NCBI GenBank assembly: GCA_009787075.1
Contig: WRGS01000184.1
Coordinates: forward strand, 1 to 9,389
Source: Paludibacter sp.
GTDB taxonomy: Bacteria; Bacteroidota; Bacteroidia; Bacteroidales; Paludibacteraceae
Direction: 5' to 3'
DNA length: 9,389 bases
Shown one piece after another: positions 1-5,916 of the stretch. Position 1 is the first letter of the stretch, and the number at the start of each line of letters is the position of its first letter. The position numbers and the translations under genes were made by a program. The notes under the pieces were generated by a model. It was given only the letters and a program-made list of their open reading frames with translations, had not been told where the DNA came from and ran no database searches.

Positions 1-195
1 TCTGTTACGGTTGCGCAAAACCTTTGGCAGCAGGCAAAAGACAATATTTTTGATTTTATAAAGAACACAGAACATGTTGTACGGCTGCAACAACGATTTT
101 TAAACCAAGATATTGAATTCTGTTTGCAAACGAATACAATCAATCTTTTGCCTGTTTTCGATAAAAATTTGAATCTGATTGTTTTGCAAAAATAA
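1..195 (+). CDS. comB: C-terminal end of a probable 2-phosphosulfolactate phosphatase (ComB family), cut by the window edge
   Basis: Frame 1 is open from the first base to a TAA at 193-195 and gives the last 64 residues of a protein; the start lies outside the window. The tail resembles the C-terminus of ComB-family proteins: an acidic/Lys helix (AKDNIFDFI), a His followed by an Arg-Leu pair (EHVVRLQ), then a DIEFC segment and a short hydrophobic strand with LLPVF. ComB hydrolyses (2R)-phospho-3-sulfolactate to 3-sulfolactate, a step known from coenzyme M synthesis in methanogens; homologues also occur in many bacteria, where the role is less clear. The catalytic part is not visible, so the call rests on the C-terminal pattern only, from memory of the family. 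The gene converges on the minus-strand membrane protein gene with about 50 bp between stops, and I see no convincing GC-rich terminator hairpin there. Confidence 0.6.
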   Translation, partial: SVTVAQNLWQQAKDNIFDFIKNTEHVVRLQQRFLNQDIEFCLQTNTINLLPVFDKNLNLIVLQK

Positions 196-245
196 AAAAC
201 CTGTAACAAAATAAAGTGCAATAAAAACTTTCAAAACTGATTATG

Positions 246-734
246 TTAAATTTTTATTTTTTCTGTCAATTGTTTTGTCGGATAAATATGAAGTAACGAA
301 AACGCAGTCAAAAACCAACCAATATATGAAAGAGTTGAGTTTGGAATTTGTTTTAAAGTTTCCTGTTCGTCAATGATTATCGTTGCCGTTTCACTACAAT
401 TCGGAATCAATGCTATGAACAATAATATCAGTCCGCAGATTGTTCCAATTATTGAAATGTAAAAATTTGTCGTCCACCAATGATTTAGTTTTTTGTTCAG
501 ACGAATTGGAAGTCCAAAAATACAACAGACAATAACAGTCAAAACAGAAATAACAATTCCAATAATTGGTTGCATAACAAAAAGTCCGAAAATTCCATCA
601 AATCCTAAGTCATTGTCAAGTAGAGCAAAAAGCATATAAATACAAAAAATTACTATGAAAGTAAAAGCAAACTGAAATATCAAAACCAATATGGCTGTTA
701 TTTTACTCATTTTGATATTTAATCTTTTATTCAT
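246..734 (-). CDS. Small four-helix integral membrane protein of unknown function
   Basis: I do not recognise the family. The 162-residue product (from the ATG at 734) has a short basic N-terminus (MNKRLNIKMSK) and four hydrophobic stretches at about residues 12-39, 48-77, 91-111 and 135-151. The second is long and followed by a basic loop (RLNKKLNHWW). The third and fourth are separated by a polar loop of about 20 residues containing an acidic DEQE. No catalytic motif stands out, and the composition fits a cytoplasmic membrane protein. The ATG at 734 lies inside the end of era as ATGAATAA, so its reading frame begins 8 nt before the era stop is complete; this favours translational coupling to era. 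A TTG at 740 would add two residues, and a second ATG at 710 would remove eight; the 734 start is preferred because it is the outermost ATG and creates the classic stop-start overlap. The reading frame is confident; the function is unknown. Confidence 0.75.
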   Translation of the reverse strand: MNKRLNIKMSKITAILVLIFQFAFTFIVIFCIYMLFALLDNDLGFDGIFGLFVMQPIIGIVISVLTVIVCCIFGLPIRLNKKLNHWWTTNFYISIIGTICGLILLFIALIPNCSETATIIIDEQETLKQIPNSTLSYIGWFLTAFSLLHIYPTKQLTEKIKI

Positions 735-1602
735 AGCCAAACGATTTTAACTTAGTTTGACGGTTGCGCCAATCTTTTTCTACCTTTACAAAAAGTTGCA
801 GGAAAATTTTCTTCTCAAAAAAAACTTCGAGTTCCTGCCGCGCCGCCGTTCCAACTTTCTTTAACATTTTACCGCCGTGCCCGATTATAATTCCCTTTTG
901 CGAATCACGTTCAACATAAATCACCGCATTGATATTAATAATATTCTCTGTTTCAACAAATTGCTCCACCTCAACTTCTACCGAATAAGGAACTTCCCTC
1001 TCGTAATTTAGCAGAATTTTTTCACGAATAATTTCCGTAACGAAAAACCGCGCTGGCTTGTCGGTAAGTTGGTCTTTATCAAAATAAGGCGGACTTTCGG
1101 GTAAAAGTTCCAAAATCCGCTTAAACAAATTGTCGATATTAAACCGTTCTTGCGCTGAAATTGGAAAAATTTCTGCCTCAGGCAACAACTTTTCCCACTT
1201 TTCTACAAGTTCAACGAGTTTTTCCTGCGTTGTAAGGTCAATTTTATTAATTACAAGAATTACAGGCGCAGTGTTTTGTTTAACTTTTTGAACAAAATCA
1301 GCATTTTTTGTTTCAGAATCAAAAATATCTGTAACATAAAGCAACACATCGGCATCAGTCAGAGCCGATTTTGAAAAGTTCAACATCGCGTCCTGCAATT
1401 TATAATTCGGTTTGATAACTCCGGGCGTATCGGAATAAACAATCTGAAAATCGTCGCCATTGACAATTCCTAAAATCCGATGCCGCGTTGTTTGCGCTTT
1501 TGAGGTAATAATACTGATGCGCTCGCCTACAAGCGCATTCATTAAGGTTGATTTGCCAACATTTGGATTACCTATAATATTTACAAAACCTGATTTATGC
1601 AT
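727..1602 (-). CDS. era: GTPase Era, 16S rRNA-binding ribosome assembly factor
   Basis: Era binds the 3' end of 16S rRNA and acts as a GTP-dependent checkpoint in 30S subunit maturation; it is cytoplasmic and usually essential. The 291-residue product has the expected length and two-domain order. The GTPase domain shows G1 GNPNVGKS at residues 11-18, a TTRHR switch I segment at 38-42, G3 DTPG at 58-61, G4 NKID at 119-122 and G5 SAQ at 149-151. The C-terminal KH domain, from about residue 187, carries the RNA-binding loop as GHGG (241-244) in IIIGHGGKMLKKVG, followed by the Era-typical VKVEKDWRNR and terminal LKSFGYE. The ATG at 1602 puts G1 where Era proteins have it. It lies 69 nt downstream of tdh with no clear promoter of its own, so it may be co-transcribed with tdh. 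Its 3' end overlaps the start of the membrane protein gene. Nothing looks truncated. Confidence 0.97.
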   Translation of the reverse strand: MHKSGFVNIIGNPNVGKSTLMNALVGERISIITSKAQTTRHRILGIVNGDDFQIVYSDTPGVIKPNYKLQDAMLNFSKSALTDADVLLYVTDIFDSETKNADFVQKVKQNTAPVILVINKIDLTTQEKLVELVEKWEKLLPEAEIFPISAQERFNIDNLFKRILELLPESPPYFDKDQLTDKPARFFVTEIIREKILLNYEREVPYSVEVEVEQFVETENIININAVIYVERDSQKGIIIGHGGKMLKKVGTAARQELEVFFEKKIFLQLFVKVEKDWRNRQTKLKSFGYE

Positions 1603-1615
1603 ATATAAAATTTTA

Positions 1616-1649
1616 GTTCTTCCTTCTTTTAATCCAAAGAAAAGAGAAC
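1616..1649 (-). other. Imperfect inverted repeat in the tdh-era gap
   Basis: The 34-nt stretch has outer arms GTTCT/AGAAC (1616-1620, 1645-1649), a 3x3 mismatch, inner arms TTCTTT/AAAGAA (1624-1629, 1636-1641) and a 6-nt loop. In the minus-strand transcript it would form a hairpin ending 13 nt before the era ATG. There is no U-run directly after it, so it is not a standard terminator. It could be a 5' leader structure affecting era translation or RNA processing. The arms are simple purine/pyrimidine runs, so chance is a real alternative. Confidence 0.25.
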
Positions 1650-1671
1650 AATTATTAATTATTAAAAAAAA

Positions 1672-2694
1672 TTACCATTCCAATAAAACTTTTCCACACT
1701 GTCCGCTTTCCATTATATCAAAACCTTTTTGAAAATCGTCAATGGAGAAACGATGAGTGATAATCGGTTTGAGATTAATACCCGAAATAAGCATTTGTTC
1801 CATTTGATACCACGTTTCCCACATTTGCCGCCCATAAATTCCTTTTAAAGTAAGCGCTTTGAAAATCACTTTGTCCCAATCGATGCCTGTGCCTGCGGGC
1901 AAAAGTCCGAGCAGCGAAATTTTTGAGCCATTGTACATATTATCAAGCATTTCACCGAATGCTTTCGGCGAACCGCTCATTTCCAAACCAATATCAAAAC
2001 CGCGCATTTTCAGCGTTCTAATTGCTTCGGCAATAGTTTCACCACGTGTAGGATTAATCGTCAACGTTGCGCCCATTTGCTTTGCAATATTGAGGCGGTA
2101 ATCGTTCAAATCGCTTACAACAATATAACGCGCTCCAGCAAAACGGCAAATGGCGGTTGCCATTGAGCCAATCAGTCCTGCGCCTGTAATCAAAACATCT
2201 TCGCCAATAAGCGGAAACGAAAGCGCGGTGTGCGTGGCGTTGCCAAACGGGTCCATAATCGCCGCCATATCATCAGATATGCGGTCGTCGAGGCGAACAA
2301 CATTTTCCTGCGGCAAAGAAAGATATTCCGCCATCGCTCCATCGCGATTTACGCCGACTCCGATAGAATTTTCGCAAACATGTAGTTTTCCGCGCCGACA
2401 GTTGCGGCAATGTCCGCAAGCGATATGTCCTTCGCCTGTTACGCGCTCGCCAATTGTATGGTTTCTCACGCCCGAACCCATATCAACAATTTCGCCAACA
2501 TATTCGTGTCCTATTGTCATCGGCACTCTGATTGTACGCTGCGCCCACTCGTTCCATTGATAAATATGCAAATCCGTACCGCAAATCGCATTCTTTTTTA
2601 TTTTTATCAAAACGTCATTTACTCCAATTTCATGAATTGGAACGTCTTCGAGCCAAATGCCCTTTTCTGCAATTTTTTTTACTAATGCTTTCAT
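1672..2694 (-). CDS. tdh: L-threonine 3-dehydrogenase (zinc-dependent MDR family)
   Basis: Tdh oxidises L-threonine with NAD+ to 2-amino-3-ketobutyrate, which 2-amino-3-ketobutyrate CoA ligase (Kbl) normally cleaves to glycine and acetyl-CoA. The 340-residue product matches the medium-chain zinc dehydrogenase layout almost residue for residue with the E. coli enzyme (about 341 aa). Catalytic zinc ligands are Cys38 (ICGTDLHIY) and the His63-Glu64 pair in GHEYVGE; structural zinc cysteines are at 93, 96, 99 and 107. The DPFGNATHTAL segment is at 148-158, and the Rossmann nucleotide loop GAGLIG is at 171-176. CGTDLHIYQWNEWA and DPFGNA distinguish Tdh from related sorbitol or alcohol dehydrogenases. 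The ATG at 2694 gives the canonical MKALVKK start. No kbl gene lies beside it in the window. A candidate promoter with an internal palindrome sits 70-100 bp upstream, and era follows 69 nt downstream. The enzyme appears complete. Confidence 0.95.
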   Translation of the reverse strand: MKALVKKIAEKGIWLEDVPIHEIGVNDVLIKIKKNAICGTDLHIYQWNEWAQRTIRVPMTIGHEYVGEIVDMGSGVRNHTIGERVTGEGHIACGHCRNCRRGKLHVCENSIGVGVNRDGAMAEYLSLPQENVVRLDDRISDDMAAIMDPFGNATHTALSFPLIGEDVLITGAGLIGSMATAICRFAGARYIVVSDLNDYRLNIAKQMGATLTINPTRGETIAEAIRTLKMRGFDIGLEMSGSPKAFGEMLDNMYNGSKISLLGLLPAGTGIDWDKVIFKALTLKGIYGRQMWETWYQMEQMLISGINLKPIITHRFSIDDFQKGFDIMESGQCGKVLLEW

Positions 2695-2763
2695 TAATAT
2701 TATAGATTTAAGAATTTAAGATTTAATTCAAACGTTTTATACTATTTCGTTTTATTATGGATG

Positions 2764-2792
2764 TGCAAAAATACGCAAAATTTGCGTACAAA
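2764..2792 (-). promoter_or_regulatory. Candidate promoter of tdh (Bacteroidota-type -33/-7)
   Basis: On the minus strand a TTTG at 2792-2789 is followed, after 15 nt, by TATTTTTGCA at 2773-2764, which matches the Bacteroidota -7 consensus TAnnTTTG. The spacing is a little shorter than the usual 17-23 nt. It would leave a leader of about 60-65 nt before the tdh ATG. The spacer is filled by a perfect palindrome. It lies immediately after the O-methyltransferase stop. Confidence 0.45.
2772..2788. promoter_or_regulatory. Perfect 17-nt palindrome, candidate operator (or weak terminator) between tdh and the O-methyltransferase
   Basis: TACGCAAA and TTTGCGTA are exact reverse complements around a single central base. 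The repeat fills the space between the -33-like TTTG and the -7 box of the predicted tdh promoter, a typical place for a repressor site. In RNA from the minus strand it could also fold as a 6-bp stem (UACGCA/UGCGUA) followed by a UUUUU run, 10 nt past the O-methyltransferase stop, so it may instead (or also) act as an intrinsic terminator for that gene. Confidence 0.45.
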
Positions 2793-2798
2793 ACACCT

Positions 2799-3437
2799 TT
2801 ATTTTTTCCTTATCACCGTAAGTCCATCGCGCACAGGCAGGATAACTTTTTCAATACGTATATCATTCGCAATAAAATCGTTGAATTTTATTATTTCCTG
2901 TGTTTGAAAATCGTTTGATTTAATATTTTCAAAAATTTTTCCATTCCAAAGCGTATTATCCGCCAAAATAAACCCGCCTGTGCGTACCAACGGCAAAACC
3001 GCCTGATAATATTGCAAATATTGGCGTTTGTCGCCGTCGATAAACACTAAATCAAAAGCAATATTTTGTAAATTATTTTTAATAATATTCAATGCATCGC
3101 CGATGTGTAACACGATATTTTGAGTATCAAACGGCGCAGAATTGAAATTTTCGCGTATCAAATCCTCAAGTTCATCGTCAATTTCAATGGTGTGAATTGC
3201 CGTCCCTCTACCCGCTCCTTCTGCCAAACAAAGCGTAGAATAACCAACAAAAGTGCCTATTTCAAGTATGTTTTGAGGCTGAATCATTTGGCAAAACATT
3301 TTCAACAGCCGTCCTTGTAACGCACCCGAAATCATTCGCGCATTCAACAGCCGCACGTGTGCCGCACGACTGATTTTCTGCAAATAAAGCGGTTCACGTT
3401 CAGAATTTTGCTCAAGATAATCATCTTTGTTTAACAT
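2799..3437 (-). CDS. COMT-like class I SAM-dependent O-methyltransferase (Methyltransf_3 family)
   Basis: The 212-residue product is a small cytoplasmic methyltransferase expected to transfer a methyl group from S-adenosylmethionine to a hydroxyl, in this family usually on a catechol-type substrate with a divalent metal. The SAM-binding motif I is LEIGTFVGYS at 58-67, with the acidic end of strand 2 at IEIDDE (84-89). The metal and catalytic residues match the COMT pattern: Asp134 and Lys137 in IDGDK, and Asp160-Asn161 in ADN. The length is normal for the bacterial members. The ATG at 3437 (MLNKDDYLEQ) is preferred over a TTG at 3443 that would add two residues. It starts 51 nt after the KilA-N gene and has no TAnnTTTG box of its own in that gap, so it may be read from the upstream promoter. 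The substrate cannot be inferred from sequence or neighbours; bacterial relatives are usually annotated only as 'O-methyltransferase'. Confidence 0.9.
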   Translation of the reverse strand: MLNKDDYLEQNSEREPLYLQKISRAAHVRLLNARMISGALQGRLLKMFCQMIQPQNILEIGTFVGYSTLCLAEGAGRGTAIHTIEIDDELEDLIRENFNSAPFDTQNIVLHIGDALNIIKNNLQNIAFDLVFIDGDKRQYLQYYQAVLPLVRTGGFILADNTLWNGKIFENIKSNDFQTQEIIKFNDFIANDIRIEKVILPVRDGLTVIRKK

Positions 3438-3488
3438 TAACAATTCTTAATTTTTTTTTAAAAATTACATATATCGCCTATTCTCAAT

Positions 3489-4310
3489 TCATTTTAACTG
3501 TTTTAGATTTTTGTTTTCTACCAGCGACCGCATTTGCGTAATCGCCACTTGATTGAGTTGCACAAGCCGCTCGCCTTGCGTAAGTTGTTGCTGAATAAGC
3601 AAAGTATTAATACTTTCCATATTCGAGAGAACAACCAACTGTTTCAATGTAGCATAATCGCGGATATTACCTTTTAAATCGGGGTTTGCATCGCGCCACT
3701 GTTTTGCAGTCATTCCAAAAAGCGCCACATTCAGCAAGTCGGCTTCTTCGGCATAGGTGTAGGCAATTTGTTCTTTGGTAACGATATTCGGAATAATATG
3801 TTCTTTAATAGCATCTGTATGAATACGATAATTGATTTTTGAGAGAGTGCGTTGCAAGTTCCATTCAAGAGATTTTTGTCGCAATTCGTCTTCTTTCAAG
3901 CGCTGAAATTCTTTGATAAGATAAAACTTAAATTCAGCCGAAAGCCAGGAACCAAACTCAAAGGCAATATCTTTATGAGCAAAAATACCGCCGCCATAAC
4001 GTCCTGATTTTGAAAAGATACCGATTACATTTGTGCGTTCTACCCACCGTTTTGGGGTAAGGACTAATCGCCCGTCTGCATTTTTAATCGTATGGAATTC
4101 CATACGGTTAAAATTTGGATTGTAAATTTGTTCCCAGATTCCCAGAAATTCAAGCGTAAACCGTGTACTCATCCAATTGGAAACAACAACACGCGCCTCC
4201 AATTCGTCTTTGTATCCAGCCATATCGGTCAACGAAATATAATCATCTTCTTTTGTCGTTATTACGGCTATTTTCGTTCCATTTACATTTATTGTTTCCT
4301 TTTTTACCAT
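3489..4310 (-). CDS. KilA-N domain DNA-binding protein
   Basis: KilA-N domains are DNA-binding modules common in phage and large DNA virus proteins, often found in antirepressor-like regulators; stand-alone chromosomal copies also occur in Bacteroidota. The 273-residue product shows the domain at about residues 22-135: DYISLTDMA (23-31), the NWM segment (45-47) followed by TLEFLGIWE, and the most conserved part GRYGGGIFAHKDIAFEFGSWLSAEF (103-127, KilA-N RYGG.. H.D.A..F..WLS.EF). The remainder (about 135-273) is mainly helical, rich in Gln, Leu and Glu, with NPDLKGNIRDYATLKQL at about 207-223 and a Gln-rich tail that could oligomerise. No integrase, repressor or other phage gene is adjacent. 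It is followed 51 nt later by the O-methyltransferase gene and has its own -7 box 24 nt before the ATG at 4310. The family call is firm. The biological role is unknown: it could be a domesticated phage regulator, part of a stand-alone defence or mobility function, or a chromosomal transcription factor. Confidence 0.88.
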   Translation of the reverse strand: MVKKETINVNGTKIAVITTKEDDYISLTDMAGYKDELEARVVVSNWMSTRFTLEFLGIWEQIYNPNFNRMEFHTIKNADGRLVLTPKRWVERTNVIGIFSKSGRYGGGIFAHKDIAFEFGSWLSAEFKFYLIKEFQRLKEDELRQKSLEWNLQRTLSKINYRIHTDAIKEHIIPNIVTKEQIAYTYAEEADLLNVALFGMTAKQWRDANPDLKGNIRDYATLKQLVVLSNMESINTLLIQQQLTQGERLVQLNQVAITQMRSLVENKNLKQLK

Positions 4311-4334
4311 CTTTTAACTTGCTAATATTATTTT

Positions 4335-4365
4335 TGCAAAAATATTTTTATTCGATTTTTTCAAA
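4335..4365 (-). promoter_or_regulatory. Candidate promoter of the KilA-N gene
   Basis: The minus strand reads TTTG at 4365-4362, 17 nt of spacer, then TATTTTTGCA at 4344-4335, matching the Bacteroidota -33 TTTG / -7 TAnnTTTG pattern. The box ends 24 nt before the start codon, giving a short leader. Confidence 0.5.
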
Positions 4366-4403
4366 CATTTTTTAATCAAAAACAATCATATTAAAATCAC
4401 AGT

Positions 4404-5813
4404 TTAAAACGCATTTTCATCATTTTTGAACAAGCCAATAAATGTTCTAAAAATAATGTAGATATCAAGGATAAATGACCATTTAGAGATATAATAAGTG
4501 TCGGCGGCAATGCGTTTTTCCATTCCGCTTATACCTTCAACCGCGCCGCGCATTCCTGATGTTTGCGCAAGTCCTGTGATTCCGGGCGGAACAAAATGCC
4601 GCAAAAAATATTCGCGGATATTTTTTTTGTAATATTCATCTTCGGAAACCATGTGCGGACGGGGACCAACAATTGACATAGAACCCCAAAACACATTGAT
4701 AAACTGTGGAAATTCGTCCAAACTCGTTTTGCGCAGAAATCTGCCGACGCAAGTTATGCGGTCGTCATTTTTTTGAGTGTTTTTGATGTCGTTTTCATCA
4801 CATGGACGCATTGACCTGAATTTTAGGCAATTAAAACGGCGACCTTTAAAACCGATTCGTTTCTGTATGTAAAAAACCTTTCCGCCGTCATCAAGTTTTA
4901 TCGCCAAAGCCACAAGCGGCACAAGCCACGAAAGCACAAGCACGCAAGCCAAAGATGCAAAAATTAAGTCGAAGGCTCTTTTAAAATATTGATTATATTT
5001 ATAATCAAGCGGAAAACGTTTGTACAACATCACAGGAAAAGTATTGATATACTGCATTTCCATTGCGTTAAAATTATCATTATATACTGACGGAATAAAA
5101 TATATCGTAATATTTTTATGATAAATATATTTCCGTATATTCATCTCATCTTCTTTCGAAAGTTTGCCCCCAGCAGATAAAAAAACTATTCTAACATCAT
5201 TTTTACGAATAAAACTTTTAAAATCTTCAATATTAAAATTGAAAGTTTTATTTTCTTCGTCAGTGGATTTATCTACCAAAAACATGCCGCAAAAACGCAA
5301 TCCGAGTTTTTTTTGTTTTTTAATAAAAGATATATACGTTTTTGTATTATGATTTTCATCAACAAACATCACGTTCCAATTATTTTTTCCGCTTACACGA
5401 TATTTATCGGCAAAGGCAATATATAAAATTCGCACAGTGAGCATAATTATACTGAGCGCAAGAATAAAAAGAATAAACGTTCCTATAGGTAATCTATTGG
5501 CAAAAAGCATTCTGAAAAAAACAAAAAATACGCTGTAAATAACCATTTGGATAAAAACTTTGCGGATAACTTCGTAATACTTTGTAAAGCGCGTTACGTG
5601 GTACAGTTTTGTGGAAAAAGCGCAAAGCAACCAAATGAAAATCCTGATAATCATCGCCTTGTATTGCAGCATTAAAATTTGCAAAAACGAAACGTGAATA
5701 CCTTTGAGTGCATATTGCCAATAAAAAAAAACAGAATAAAATAAAAACAATATAACTACATCGGTAATTATTTGAATCACAAAATGATAATTGAGTAAAT
5801 TTGATTTTTTCAT
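4404..5813 (-). CDS. Exopolysaccharide polyprenyl glycosylphosphotransferase (WcaJ-type initiating sugar transferase)
   Basis: This inner-membrane enzyme transfers a sugar 1-phosphate from a UDP-sugar (often glucose) to undecaprenyl phosphate, the first committed step of many capsule, exopolysaccharide or O-antigen pathways. The 469-residue product has the large-PGT layout. Four N-terminal membrane helices lie at roughly 11-34, 50-68, 86-104 and 110-133. A soluble nucleotide-binding-like region follows (about 145-265), then the catalytic bacterial sugar transferase domain from residue 278 (KRAFDLIFA). This domain contains a re-entrant hydrophobic helix (283-305), the KFRSM motif at 331-335, the catalytic Asp366-Glu367 pair in TSLDEFPQF, and GPRP at 383-386. 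The C-terminus (PPGITGLAQTSG, then YYISKWSFILDI) is typical. The ATG at 5813 gives a full-length N-terminus. The gene lies 103 nt after the nucleotide sugar dehydrogenase and has its own -7 box. Sugar specificity is not readable from sequence; glucose is the default for this architecture. Confidence 0.93.
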   Translation of the reverse strand: MKKSNLLNYHFVIQIITDVVILFLFYSVFFYWQYALKGIHVSFLQILMLQYKAMIIRIFIWLLCAFSTKLYHVTRFTKYYEVIRKVFIQMVIYSVFFVFFRMLFANRLPIGTFILFILALSIIMLTVRILYIAFADKYRVSGKNNWNVMFVDENHNTKTYISFIKKQKKLGLRFCGMFLVDKSTDEENKTFNFNIEDFKSFIRKNDVRIVFLSAGGKLSKEDEMNIRKYIYHKNITIYFIPSVYNDNFNAMEMQYINTFPVMLYKRFPLDYKYNQYFKRAFDLIFASLACVLVLSWLVPLVALAIKLDDGGKVFYIQKRIGFKGRRFNCLKFRSMRPCDENDIKNTQKNDDRITCVGRFLRKTSLDEFPQFINVFWGSMSIVGPRPHMVSEDEYYKKNIREYFLRHFVPPGITGLAQTSGMRGAVEGISGMEKRIAADTYYISKWSFILDIYIIFRTFIGLFKNDENAF

Positions 5814-5861
5814 TGTTTTTTATAGATTTAATATTTTAAATAAAATTTTAAATTTTCATTT

Positions 5862-5871
5862 TGCAAAGATA
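5862..5871 (-). promoter_or_regulatory. Candidate -7 box of the sugar transferase gene
   Basis: The minus strand reads TATCTTTGCA, a perfect match to TAnnTTTG, 48 nt upstream of the ATG at 5813. No clear TTG lies at the expected -33 distance, so the upstream half is weak. It falls in the 103-bp gap after the dehydrogenase stop, so the sugar transferase may be transcribed alone as well as by read-through. Confidence 0.4.
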
Positions 5872-5916
5872 CGAATTTTATTTAAATAATTTATAAAAAT
5901 ATTTACTTTATTTTTT

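Noticed and set aside
12..15. Protein-level idea (residues 12-15 of the 7554 product): lipobox TISC making it a lipoprotein
   Set aside because: The -3 residue is Thr rather than Leu/Val/Ile, while ASA at 19-21 is a good signal peptidase I site and the C-terminal T9SS domain implies export by that route. The coordinates here are residue numbers.
1460..2685. Plus-strand open frames opposite era and tdh (80-136 codons)
   Set aside because: They lie wholly or largely antisense to two clearly conserved enzymes, have low-complexity Ser/Pro-rich translations and no recognisable domain; they are shadows of the real genes' codon bias.
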